Origin: Cycas panzhihuaensis
Lineage: Eukaryota; Cycadophyta
DNA length: 64,000 bases
Direction of reading: 5' to 3'
NCBI GenBank assembly: GCA_023213395.1
Contig: CM041465.1
Coordinates: forward strand, 151,659,741-151,723,740
Every line of letters begins with the position of its first letter. The first letter of the stretch is position 1. A program made the translations under genes and the position numbers. The notes under the pieces are model-generated. The model did not search any database. It saw only the letters and a list, made by a program, of their open reading frames with translations, and had not been told where the DNA came from. This document shows positions 24,340 through 35,790 of the stretch, piece by piece.

Positions 24340-24650
24340 CATTTGCTCTATATGCTAGGTCACACTTCACGATAAAAAGGAAAAGTAAGAAATAAATAAA
24401 ATAGAGAAAAAATATAAAAATTTAAAATAATAATATATCATGAGACTTACACGTTATTTATGCCTCATCCATATCACCTTCTCTTCTATATCCACATCTA
24501 ACTTTCCTATAGACTAGTTATATATCTCCATTAGATGTAAAGGATATATCCTTTCTTAAATAAGCATTATTTTTACCATTAATGCCAAAATTAAATTATT
24601 GTATTAATTTACCATGTCTGCATGGGATATAATATTGTGTTCCTACATTT
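24340..24650. other. AT-rich spacer
   Basis: Nothing recognisable. No open frame, PBS or LTR edge could be supported. It may contain the upstream part of the R1a LTR. Confidence 0.5.
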
Positions 24651-26150
24651 TAAGAAAAATACTAACTTCAAATAGAATTAGAAAGGAATAAAATAATTAA
24701 AGAAAAGTTGCATTCCTATAACCTAAGAAAATAATTAACTTCAAATAGAGTTAAAAATAATTTAAATAATCAAAGTAAATTAATATATAAATACTTGCTT
24801 ATTAAACTTTAAAATCACGAGTTTATTTTGATTTAGAATTTATTCTTTTAAGTGCCCTTAAGGCTAAGGAAGCTTCCATTATAATTTTCTACTAGAATTT
24901 AAGATTTCTTCTTTTCATTTTAATTTTAGGTTCATCATAAATTGTATCAAAATACGATTTTACCAATTAGGGTTTTATCAAAGATTTATGATTTTGAAGG
25001 TGTAAATTGTTAAATTTAGAAAAGGTAAATGTATATTTAGATGAGTAGACCTATGACATAAATTTTAAATGGTTATATTAAAGGTTTTGAGGTAAAATTA
25101 TAAAAATTTTAAGAGTCTCAATCTCATCCTAGTATTTATTGTCAATTATAGGGTAAAATATTTACTATTACAAATTTAAATGGTCATAACAAGAGATATA
25201 ACCACTCGATAAATCTCAATCATTTTCTTTTGGATAAGTGTACCTTGAAGTCTATTTTCTATTAGAAATGGTTTAAGTTCAATTAGATATTAGGATAAAA
25301 AGTTATCATCATTTTAGTAATAGATCTTACTGTAGTCCCTAAAGCCCTAAATATTGATCTACTTTAAAAGGGACAAAACTTTTGCTATAGGTATTAAAAT
25401 TTAATTTCATTTAAACTATTATAATCTTAGTTCATAAGAATTCAAAATAAGTTATTATAGAATATATTTTGGTAAGTGTTAGTAGGATAAATTTCAATTT
25501 TAAGTTGATCTTTAATGTTAGATCTCTATAAGGTAATTATAGGGAGGTATAAAGAAATTCTTATTTTCATTAAAGATGGATTAGTTTAGCCTATAGAATG
25601 GATAAATAGGATTGAAACATGGCTTAAAATCAAACCTTGAATATTAAAAAGAGAATTTGGTCCAATTATTAATCTATATTTAGATGGTAAGGCTAGTGAA
25701 TGAGCCTCAAATTCACTAGACTATGTGAGAATTTTTTGAAGTATTTCCTTATAATCTTTAATGAAAGGATTAATATGTGGTAGTTTAAATGTTGGTGGAG
25801 TTATAATGATGATGATTTTATAAGTTTTAAGGAAAAGTATCAAGATGAAGATAAGGAAAAATGCTAATAAGTAACACCAGTAAATTTGATGACTACATTT
25901 GAAAAAAAAGTAAAGGATTAGAAGAAAGAAAGAAGAATATATTAGTAAAGAAGAACCGACACATATAACTAAATAAGGTGAAGAAAAAATACATCATATG
26001 CAAAAATATAGCAAAGAAAATGATGAACATGTCGAGAAATAATTAAGAGAGGAATAAATCAAGATGCAAAGATCAAGCAAGGAAGAATTAAACATGAAGC
26101 AACCTACAAAAGAATATAAGTGATAAATTTACTCAAATAAGGTACTTGTT
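24651..26150 (+). mobile_element. R1a: LTR-end + leader + gag remnant of an old retrotransposon
   Basis: 24651-25275 is homologous over its length to 58262-58877 and partly to 27816-28152. A TATA-like TATATAAATACTTGC lies near 24785. A degenerate PBS, TTGTATCAAAAT (24942-24953; TGGTATTAGAAT in R1b), marks the end of an LTR, after which a leader and a gag remnant (25561-25870) follow. No PPT or second LTR is seen, so this is a truncated plus-strand element. The right boundary is approximate. Confidence 0.6.
25561..25870 (+). pseudogene. degraded retrotransposon gag fragment (R1a)
   Basis: A plus-strand reading with stops shows PIEWINRIETWLKIKP, then INLYLDGKASE, the pattern of a retrotransposon gag core in which an E-W..RIE.. 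helix precedes a L-DG-A-EW motif. Where EW is expected at the end of the second motif a stop follows Glu, consistent with Trp to stop. A later piece continues in gag-like fashion (FKEKYQDED). Too decayed to classify as copia or gypsy with confidence. Confidence 0.5.
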
Positions 26151-26463
26151 AAGAATTCAAATTATATTTTGTATTATTCTATTTGTTATTATAGTTTTAT
26201 AGTTCCTCTTGGATCTCCACTTCATATGGGTGTACAATACCCCATATCCCCATACTTACTAAGAATTTGTAGTTGATATGCATCCTTCTTAGTAGTAAGA
26301 TGAGCCCAATTCCTCCACTAATTCTCGATTCCTTTTGTTTTCCAAATTAGCTAAATCCTATGCTCTTCACCATGCTCTATTTACTTCCTTTTCTTCTCTC
26401 CTATCCATTAATTTTTATAAGCCACATTATCATTGCTCCCCTTCTTATATTATTTCCCTATAT
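26151..26463. other. pyrimidine-rich tract, target of E5
   Basis: C/T-rich on the plus strand (stretches such as CTTTTCTTCTCTCC), without a gene. It ends with TATAT (26459-26463), the target site duplicated by E5. The same composition resumes at 44286-44470 on the other side of E5, so the two halves were once contiguous. Confidence 0.6.
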
Positions 26464-26915
26464 TGTTAGAATATAAATTTCATAAATATCAATGTAATGT
26501 TTAATTAGTGGTATAGTAAGGATTGGTTGATGCAAAAAGTTCTTACACATGATCTGATAGGCTGATATAATGATGAAATATAATTAGATAATGATAAGGT
26601 TACACGTCTATATAAAGGCAATGTATATTGAAAAGGAAATTAGATCATATAGTCCTCTTTATGAGGATAGAATGACTTTTGATGTAGATAATTTGAATAT
26701 TATTTTTTAATATGAGATCTTATATATATTTAGAGGTAATTTTTTTAATTCATAGGGTTTCACACTAACCATGGTATCACATATAATATTTATATAATTG
26801 ATTCTTATGTCTTTATTATTCTTATATATTTATTATATACTTGATTGATCATGTAATTATATTTCATCTTGTTTAAATACATACTTCTACATAAGTCATT
26901 TTAGAAAATTTAATA
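26464..26915 (+). repeat. 5' LTR of E5
   Basis: 452 bp, TGTTAGAATATAAATT to AAATTTAATA, directly followed by the PBS (TGGTATCAGA). It aligns along its length to 43822-44280. A TATA-like CTATATAAAGGC lies near 26610. Confidence 0.92.
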
Positions 26916-27832
26916 TGGTATCAGACCTAAGGTGCATAGCAATTAAGAGATCTTAATGAGATATTGAAGCAGAGTTATGTAGTAGAAGTAGGAAACATGC
27001 TGATAATAGGATAAGAATACCATATACATATGGTGACGAGTTTCGATATCTGAGGACGATCCATGCATACATTGTTGAGCTACTATGAGCTAGTGATTAG
27101 TTAGTATGATAAAGTATCATGAGTCAATATTAAAGATCAATTTGTAGAGTCAAAAACCAAATTATTCTAATGACAAATGACTAACATGACTAGGGCATGA
27201 TGAAGATTATGAAGATTTATATATGAAGTTAAAAGTAAAGTTAATGAGAGCTAAATACAAGATAAATAGGAACACATTTAAACATATGGGTTGTATTCAC
27301 TTATTTACTTATTTGTATATATTTATTATAGATGTAGTTAGCATATGCACGAAACATGCAAGTTTGTGAGGTATATCAACAAGATGATTGTCTTAACAGA
27401 ACTAATCACCCTATAAAAGCAAGTTATAGTTTTTAATACTCCACGAATGAATGTGAAATAAATAATAGGCCTATATTAGTTAGTATGCAATATATTGATA
27501 TTATTTTTGACAATAAAAATGAAGTGATAATAACAAAAATATATGATATGATAGCATCGGTGACAAGTTATATTTGTAAAGAATTTGAAGGTGATTAAAG
27601 TTATGGTTTTAAACATAAAGAGAGTTATTTAACATGATTATCATTATTAGGTGAAAACTATGGGAAGAGTTTATAGATTCTCTTTGTTATAAAATTGATA
27701 TATTAAAGATTAATGAATATTAATGACACAATACAAAGAGAAATCATTATTGGTGAGATATTTTAAGGCATAAGTTAGGGTTTAAAGAAGTTTAAAGTAT
27801 GTATAAAGGTGAGGGTTTTATCAAATATCTAC

Positions 27833-27910
<78 letters not shown>

Positions 27911-28839
27911 TACATATAAATTGAGATGAATAAACCTAAGCCATAAATTTTGAGTGGTTATATTATAGGTCTTAGAGAATAATTATGAAAGTTATAAGAG
28001 TTTCAATTTTAATCCATTGTCTGTTATCATCTATAGTGTAAAAAATCTATTACCATAACTTTAAATGGCCATAGCTTTTATTATAGGTATCCAATCGACT
28101 TCAATTTTTTTTTTTTAATATATACAACTTAAAGTCTACTTTTTATTTAAAGTGAATCTAGATTATTTGGATATTAATATAAAAGGTTATCATTACTTTA
28201 GTAGCAGGAACTACTATTATCCTTAATATAATTTTATAACATGACAACAATATTTTGAGAATAACATCTTCATATAAGATTAGATTTGAGTGTTGCTTAA
28301 ACCATTGAAAAGAAGACTCAAATCCAAATAAAATGAGTGATAATAAGCCATAGTTTGAACATTGAATAATAGATATTTTAATTAATAAATTTAAGTAAGT
28401 TATTTTTGGTATGCTAAAAGTGAGTTTTTTAAGAACTATGAGGTGTAATTTAGTAAATTTTAATAGTCTTAAGGATTTTAAGTATACGATGATACAAATA
28501 AATGCTATATGATGAATTTTAAAATATGTTTTGTTAAAAAATAACAAAAATAGATACATTTAAGGCTTATTTATGACACATTTATGGCTCAAAATTACTA
28601 TGTAAAGTATAGATGAGAACATTTAATGATAAATAGTGATACATACATATTGGACATGATACTTGATCCTCCTAATATATTTAATACATTTGATATAGTT
28701 ATTATCTATCATTAATCAAATAAATTGGACATAAGTTAATGAATGATGATACTAATAACCTAATTTAGGTACATGATTTGATTTGAAGAAGATCAATAAA
28801 CATATGTTGGTTTAAATAAATGATTAGTGAAAGAAAAAG
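26916..28839 (+). other. left internal part of E5
   Basis: Starts with the PBS, then AT-rich sequence without a supported gene. 27816-28152 is a third, partial copy of the R1 leader sequence, interrupted by a palindromic microsatellite. The 133-codon open frame on the minus strand at 28158-28559 is compositional and has no motif. It ends at GACAT (28840-28844), the E6 target site. Confidence 0.65.
27836..27910. repeat. (CT)n(AT)n(AG)n palindromic microsatellite
   Basis: About 35 bases of CT repeat, 19 of AT and 22 of AG. The CT and AG arms are complementary, so the tract can fold into a hairpin with a fully paired stem. It sits inside the R1-like segment of E5 and is absent from the other R1 copies at this position. 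Confidence 0.95.
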
Positions 28840-28844
28840 GACAT

Positions 28845-31383
28845 TGGACGCGCCGCTACGGGATAACTACCTAACTGATAGGTGTAAGAGAGGGTGAGTG
28901 GTGGAATGATGGAAGGTGGGACCTAAAAGGTGGGTAACTACCACGCAGAAGCGTCCGTCTGGCCGGGAGCCTTGAGTTCGGGATCTGCAATGGAGTATGG
29001 CTACTATCGGGTGACCCTTCACCGCTTCGAGTAAGGGGTGAAGGCGCGTAGGGCAAACCTGGGTTGACCTGGGAATAGGACCCTCCCACCCTTGGGTGGC
29101 CAGAAGGGGGGAAGAGAAGACCTAATGGAGACAGGCTAAGGGCACTCCTACCCAACCTAACCGAATACACGAGTGATGCTGGAAGCAAGGCACTCGTGCG
29201 GTCAAGGAGAGAAGAGAAAAGGTAGGGTAGAGAAGGACTCCTACAATCTTTCCTACGAATGATAAAGATGCATGAAACAAGACAAAAGCATAGCAAACAA
29301 GTACCAAACCAATTTTTCCCTTTAATCCTTCAATGTACTAATTACTACGAAAGAAATAAAAGGAAAAGAAAGGGTAGCGGAGGGGAACAAACGTGCACCT
29401 GGAGCGAAGGCGTGCGGGACGAAGCAACCTTCTCGAGGAACGCCCAACCACTCCGCGCGACGTACTGGATGCGAGATAGGCAGCGGACGAAGAGGGGGGC
29501 TTCCTTACCTTCCCCGGAAAAATCAAATGCAATACCAAGACAGAAAGGAAGCACCAACTAAGAAATGAAATAGCATGAAAACATAACGCATATGAAGGTG
29601 CTTACCGGTAGCTAGGCCCATGGGCGATGCACTCCACGCTTCCCAAGTACACATGGCGATGGCGGTCTCTTTCCTTCCGAAGGAAGAGCACTAACATGCA
29701 ACACAAAAACTCTAACAATATATGCCTAAATAACATAAACGAATTTGGATATACATGCTAGTAACCCAACAATGAAAGTATCAAAAGAAAGTGACCAAAG
29801 TGAAAGTAAATGGTTGGGTAAGCCTCGGAGTGGCCTACCTCCAAATGATGCCCAAACCTCCCCAAGAGCCACAAGGCAATGGGGAAAATCAAGAACAAGA
29901 GCCGGAAAATGGCAAAGAAAAGGCAAAGAAAGGCCCAAGGGTACCCATGACGAACCGGATGCTATGAGGAGCAAACCGTGACCCAGGGAGAAAGGTGGAG
30001 CAAGAAACCAGTTGGGACTTATGTGTGATGCCCAAACCTGTTAAAGGCTCCAAATCAGCGCAACTTGTGATGTCACCGGTTTGGGCAACCAAAGGAGCGT
30101 TCAAACCCTTGTTAGCAAGCCAAGAGCAGCACGAGGCGAGAGGGAGGTTTTGGGGGGCTTAGAGCCGCCTAGGGAGCGTGGAAGGTGGTACGGAATCCAC
30201 GGATCCTCTCCAAAACCTATGCAACCCTTAACGCCATCGCCTTTGGACAAGAAACGCAGTAAGAAGCACAGGGAGAGTGGTATAACAGCCTCCAAAAGGG
30301 AGGACAACCAACTCTCAAGCAACAAGTAAGAGCAAACAAGCTGAAGCATGAATATCACAAGAAAACAAGCCTAAAAACAAGGAAAACCTGAAGAGAAGAG
30401 GCAAGGGATTTGCCTCACCAAAGGGTACGAGAGGGACCGATAAATCAGCCCAGATTCAAGTAGAGCAGTTTGAGGCCCCGCCATGCAGGTGTGACGGGAA
30501 ACACCTGCACTTGGGGCGCTTATGGACTGCTTGGGTGAAGACTGGTTGGACACCACTTCAAAGGAGCCCTCTCCAAGGCGTTCGAGGGGCTGGAAGAATG
30601 TCTCAGCCACGCCAAAGGAAAGTCAAGGTAGATGAAGAGTGCAGGTCCAGTTGATGTAGCAAACAGCAGAGAGAAGTAGAGCAGGAGAGTGTTTCCTTGA
30701 GAGCAATTCCAAGAGTCAGCAAAAAAGATCCTTGAAAATGAGCCAAAAAGGGCTTCAGTACTCAAGTAAAACCCTAAAGCATGCGATTAGGGCACAGCTG
30801 GAAGAGAAATAAAGTGCGAGCCACGTGGCAGTTTCACAATAAATGCGAAATTGCCACGGCGGATTTTTAAAAACAACTCGAGACAACAGATCACGATATT
30901 CCGGCAGATCACGAAAAATCCAATGCAGACGCTTAGGGCTGAAAATGGGACCCACCAACCAGTCCAGGTTGGGGGCAGACGACAAAAAAGGTTAACATAA
31001 CGCTAGGACACCCGCCCGAGAGCAAACAAGCCAACAAAACGGGTCCAAAGGAGCAAAAATAGGGCTCGAGTGGGGTGGCAAGTTGACCAAACGATGATGA
31101 GTCATCACACGGGTGGAGGTGGCGCAAACCTAGTGGATCCTGGAGCAAGGAGGGCGTATGCGGAAGTAATATAGCCACTGTGGTGCCACACTCGCTGGGA
31201 GTGTGCCCCTACTGTAGTCGTCATAGGCTAAAATAAGTGTGGACAACCATAAGATCGCCCACAAAGTCATACACATGCAGATACGCAAGCAAACATCCAG
31301 TAAAAGAAAGCGATGATAATGCGAGAGACATACCTGCACTTACCTGAGTCGGTGATTCCGTATCCATTCTCGAAGCCGGAACA
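28845..31383 (-). repeat. 3' LTR of E6
   Basis: 2539 bp, TGGACGCGCC to CCGGAACA on the plus strand. It aligns throughout with 40321-42893, with clustered small indels. The sequence just inside its right edge (GCCGAGGCGA in element sense) is only weakly purine-rich as a PPT. The many open frames on both strands here (for example 28871-29296 -, 29259-29561 +, 31340-31672 -) are equally present in non-coding LTR and are not called as genes. Confidence 0.93.
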
Positions 31384-31773
31384 TCGCCTCGGCAGAGCCT
31401 CGCCGCCGAAGCCCGGTGCGATGGTGAATGCTGGCAACACAACTGTCAGTAGCACATGTGTATATAGATATATCAATCAAGATCATAACAGTAGGCAAGG
31501 GTGCCGGCGAGTGTCGTGGCGGGACGTGTGGATACGAAGCGGTGGAGACAACATAGGGCCGCCTATGAGCCACCGAAACCGACCGGAAGAACGAGACAGT
31601 GAGGGGCCGCCCCACCACAAAGGATGCAAAGGAACATGTATAGCTAAATAAAGAACAAATAGTGGATACCATAGTTTTACCTCATTAGTAACCTGGTTTC
31701 GGAGGTGCGAACGGATCGCCAAGCAGAGTGACAGACGACCTGGGGCTTGGGCGACGGGAAGGCCAGGCAAACC

Positions 31774-32120
31774 TTAGGGACGATCAGCAAGAAGGGAGAG
31801 GCAGCGCTCAAGGATGAGGCGAACGAGGCTGTCTGCCTCATCGTTGAGGGCCCGAGGGATATGCTGGATATGAACAGAAGAAAAGTGGGCCAGGAGGGAT
31901 CTGGCGGCATAAGCGAGAGTCCTCAAGTGAGGGCATCGCACCTGGTAAACCTGGGTGAGATGGGACACCACAACTTGAGAGTCACAAAATAAAATGATGG
32001 ATCCGTGATGGAAACGGAGAGCATCAGTAAGGGCTTCAATAACTACCGCATACTCGGCCGTTGTTGGTAGCCTCGGGAGGAAGATCCCAGGCGGAGGAGA
32101 TCATATCCGTAAGGGTCAGG
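31774..32120 (-). pseudogene. second (archaeal-type-like) RNase H of E6
   Basis: Read on the minus strand: SGPSAWILLTLTDM, SSAWDLPPEATNN, a one-base frameshift near 32066, then AEYAVVIEALTDALRF, ILFCDSQVVVSHLTQVYQV, VHIQHIPRALNDEADSL and a stop at 31774. TNN-AEY..IEAL, DSQ-VV and HIPR-N-EAD are the hallmarks of the RNase H found as an additional domain in Tat-lineage gypsy elements; the Glu and both later Asp ligands are visible. It stands alone, about 3.7 kb downstream of the integrase remnant and separated from it by the antisense PMD unit. The open part is 31774-31971; the frameshift makes it non-functional as read. Confidence 0.75.
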
Positions 32121-32695
32121 AGGATCCATGCAGAAGGTCCAGATTACCGCGGCTGGTCAGAAGATGAGCGGACATCGGCGACACAAAATCCAAGCAATCG
32201 ATGGGTGATGAAAGCAACGCTCAACAAGCAAGCAGAAAATGGCCATGAAGGGTAGGAGGACCTAGCAATGAGGTAACCCAGGGCGAGAGCAGACAATCCG
32301 ATCACCGGCAGAGAGCGGTCGGAGGGGAGAAAGCCCCTTGGAGTGCCAAAAGGTCGCCCTTAGAAAGCGAAACATGCCCCCGAGTGGGGGGGGGCATTCC
32401 CTTTGGGGACTCCAAGAGCGAGAAAGGACTACGAAAATGAGCCCAGGGCGGCGAAACGAGCCAAATGAGTATAAACTCGGGCAGGCACGGGAGTAGCGCG
32501 CAAAACGATGCAGAAGGGCCCTGGCAAAAGCGCGATGATGATGCACCATAAATGCCCTTGCAGGAGGGTAAAAAGGGCATCGACATAGCGCGATTGATGA
32601 CAGGGCCAGAAGGCAAAGGTAATCAGGGCAACGAGACGGTCCCAACGACTGACGCGAGACCTAAAACAGAGGAAGTACCCGTTGGGGGCCCCGCC

Positions 32696-32703
32696 TATAT
32701 AAG
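32696..32703 (+). promoter_or_regulatory. candidate TATA box of the antisense unit in E6
   Basis: GCCTATATAAGG at 32693-32704, a near-consensus plant TATA box, reads toward the antisense PMD frame about 0.7 kb downstream. A strong splice-donor-like CCG|GTGAGTGG follows at 32887. Together they suggest an internal promoter and first intron. This is inferred from sequence; no transcript evidence is available here. Confidence 0.45.
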
Positions 32704-33389
32704 GAAATGAACGGGAAAATGGATTCATTTTCACCGGCTCTCGTACGAAACCAGAGCCATTCCCTTACGCAGCAGAGCACCGCCCAACTTTGGAGGCATG
32801 CAGAGGGAGATCAGACCATCAGATCAGAGAGCGGAGAGAGCCAGCACGACCGACAGGACGACATGGCAAGAATGAGACCGGATCCGGTGAGTGGATATCA
32901 CTAAACCTCGACCCAAATCGAAGTTCAAAGTTTGTTGCTTTTGTAGCTTTTAAGGTAATTTTGCATAGTCTTAATGCCCCTCAGGGCAATCGGAAGGCTT
33001 CCCGGATCCGACCGGACCCAGAAGAGGCGGGACCGGCATTAGGGAGCCCTCGTCCCAGTTCTACCGGTCCACCGTAAGAAATTTTTGGTTTTTTTGGGCG
33101 TAAGATCCCTCCCTTGGGGGTCACGATTCGCATCACGCAATGATCGCGGCAGCCGCGATCATGGCCGCGGCCCCAAATCGCCACGGACCTGGTTAAACTT
33201 AGCGACTGCTTAAGTTTGCCAGACGAAGGCGCAAGGCGTAAAAATAGACATGAGGGCTGAAAGAGCCTCAAATCTCGTGCAGAGAGATTTGAGAGAGAGA
33301 GAGAGGTAACAATAGGCGATATGAGACCGACTTGAGGTGTTTTTGGTGTGAGCGGTGTCTCGCCAGAGATAACCGCAAGAACGTTGATA

Positions 33390-35335
33390 TGGCTATCTTT
33401 GAGTTACATGGAGATGATGACTCGGGAGGATAGGGACATCTTTGGAGAGGTGTGGCCTGTGACAAGGCCCTCAAGACACCTCAAGACACGCCACTGGAGG
33501 TCACGGTGGATATAGTGTCCCATTGGGAGCGGAGGAGGCATGTGTTCCACCTACCACAGGTGGGGGATGTGATGGTCACGCCGAGGGATATCCAGCGGAT
33601 ACTGGGAGTTCCGGTGACAGGGAGGCCGGTGAGACTCGGACGCCCAAAGACCGAGGTAGCACACAGGAGGCGCCTGCTTTCACAAGAGCCGGCAGTGGGA
33701 TCGAGGGGAGCACCCCTCCAGATAGTTCTACTATCCGGGATTCCTCGAGTGAGGAAGATGATCATACTGTGCATTTTGTTCTGGATTTCCCGGAAATGTA
33801 ACTATAGAGAGATTCCGTGAGGATGGATGGACGCAGCCGGCCGCGGGCCGCGAGAGGATGGATCGGCCACGATGGCGGCGAACCTAGTCGCATACCGACG
33901 CCATCAGACGTCCGGCTGAGGAGGACTATCATAAAGACTGCTAATCGGTGTTGGTATTTTGATCACTTCGCGGAAGTGGCACCAGCGGGGGGACCTCACT
34001 CTATCACAGATCAGGCCCCGATGGTCCACGGATGATGGCGACTCGACCGAGGGGGACAGAGGATGAGCCCACGCCAGCGATCGGAGGCCACATCACTAGA
34101 CCTCCTCACCCTCCCAGACTACATAGCTGAGCCATACAGGACGGTGAGGTGGGATAGTGACGATGAGGCGGACGGAGCAAGAGTGTCCGCGGGAGATGAC
34201 AGTAGTGATGATGGAGATAGTGGAGATAGTGGGGCCGGCCCGTCATGACCTGTAGGGGAGGCAGGTCCTTCGAGACAAGCAGATGTGCAGAGGGTCCATC
34301 CGGTCGCCGGAGGAGAGGCAGGCCCATCAGGAGCGCAGGGCGAGGTCAGAGGACCCGTGACTAGGGCCCGCAGGCTACGGATCGCGATGGGATTCACAGG
34401 GACGAGAGTTGGGGCCACCCCCACCAGGAGAGGGACCCAGGCAGAGGAGGTGCCCGAAGACGAGGCACCTGCAGCTGGCGGAGAGCCAGGAGGAGAGGAT
34501 GCCGACCGGAGGATCAGGCGGCCACAGCAGGTGAGAGCCAACCTTTTCCAAAGTCATTTAGCATCCAGATAAAAGTTTGGTTTGGTTTGATCATGGTATA
34601 TAGACTGACACATGGCGTGTTGCATTGGCAGGTACAGCAGAGATCAGGAGACTGATAGAGGCTGTGGCGAGGGAGATATTCCCTCAGGTGTATACAGAGG
34701 GGCAACCGCCCATCCAGGCGGGCGATGAGCCTAGAGCAGCGGGAGCCCACAGAGAGGCGTTCGCCCCATTGGTGAGGGCGAGGGACATATGGGCTGCAGA
34801 GTCCCAAGAGCATGTCACATCCCAGGGATGACTGCAGCAGGAGAGGGATGATGCGAGACGCGAGCGAGATGAGCTGCAAGGACGGGTACAGGCTCTAGAG
34901 GCACAGGGTGGTGTAGGTGGAGATGAGGAGAGCAGAACCCAGCTAGCAGTGATCACTGAGCATCTCAGGGGGACAGAGGAGGCACTCCGGGGAGAGCGGG
35001 ATCGTATCCAGGCCAGATACGATCAACTAGTAGCACAGATGGTCTCGAGGTCGTGCCGGAGCAGGACGCGGACCCACACGGCGGCGACGACCCCGAGACG
35101 ACCTATGGATGAGGAGAGCGAGGCAGGCAGCTCGCGGAGGCCTAGGAGGAGCCTCGGAGGCATGTGGTCCCCAAGAGAGGGATCACAGAGACCGGGAGAT
35201 GGCACCCGTGAGGCGGGCCACAGCAGAGGACATGTATATGCAGATCGACAGGGAAAGCACGGGCCTGTGGGGTCATATATAGGACCATATGATTGTACCC
35301 CCCCTGCAAGGACACCGGCTTCCCAGGATGTATGA
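33390..35335 (+). pseudogene. plant mobile domain (PMD)-like gene, antisense within E6
   Basis: Opposite in strand to gag-pol. The diagnostic part is 33452-33660: VDIVSHWERRRHVFHL followed by GDVMVTPRDIQRILGV and PVTGRPVRLG, matching the start of PMD (aminotransferase-like plant mobile domain: W..+..TFHLP.GE.TVTL.DV..LLGLPV.G.PV). Downstream come short open pieces in a second frame (33523-33801, 33817-34035, 34063-34248, 34285-34572), an acidic Asp/Ser/Gly stretch near 34190-34245, and a C-terminal frame (34625-34831, 34949-35335) with a likely coiled coil (ERDDARRERDELQGRV and EEALRGERDRIQARYD). A GT-AG intron at 34531 probably joins pieces. Remaining stops and frame changes indicate decay or unrecognised introns. 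PMD function is poorly known; it occurs in host genes and in transposable elements. A capture is inferred. Confidence 0.65.
34531..34642 (+). other. candidate intron in the antisense PMD unit
   Basis: Donor CAGCAG|GTGAGAGCC at 34531. Acceptor TTGGCAG at 34631 is the better match, but an acceptor AG at 34641-34642 restores the downstream frame (Q-Q joined to IRRLIEAVAREIF). The intervening ~100-112 bp is AT-richer than its flanks, as plant introns are. Prediction by eye only. Confidence 0.45.
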
Positions 35336-35790
35336 TGATATGTTTTTTTTGATATGTATATATATATGCATGGGGTGATTGGAACCCCATTTGGATATGA
35401 GATGCTGTATATGATGTATCATATGTGGATGATATGTATATTTATTTTTGTGTATTATGAATGTTATGTTGCAGATATTTTATGTTGTGTATATTTTGTT
35501 ATATGACGCACACGTTTCCTCCCATGTACGACCACACACCTAACAGGGGCACACACACACGCCGTGAGAGGGACGACATAGAGGTGTGAGGTTAGGGAGT
35601 GAGACGGAGTACATTTCTGCAGGAGAGCATAGTGGGATATGCGGAGGAAACAACGGCGGAAGGGACGACGAGGCCCCCAAGCGTCTCCCTGATTGGGGGA
35701 TGCCCAAGCAAGACGACACAAGGGTTCCCGAGAGGATATGGGAACGCGGGTTCCGCGGAAGGAACCGAAAAGAAGAAGAAGGAGTCCGTC

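Noticed and set aside
28158-28559. A 133-codon Leu/Ile-rich minus-strand frame
   Set aside because: AT-rich composition gives a hydrophobic translation; it spans the non-coding E5 internal region with no start context or motif.
28871-31770. Dozens of 60-140 codon frames on both strands between 28.8 and 31.8 kb, repeated at 40.4-42.7 kb
   Set aside because: They lie in the two LTR copies of E6. GC-rich sequence leaves many frames open by chance, overlapping frames exist on both strands, and no motif is shared with a known family.
31747-32255. Plus-strand frames 31747-31992 and 32061-32255
   Set aside because: Shadows of the minus-strand second RNase H, which has clear catalytic motifs.
33452-35335. 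The antisense PMD unit as an ordinary host gene interrupted by E6
   Set aside because: It lies wholly inside E6 between its LTRs, with no TSD or boundary of its own, so it travels as part of the element.
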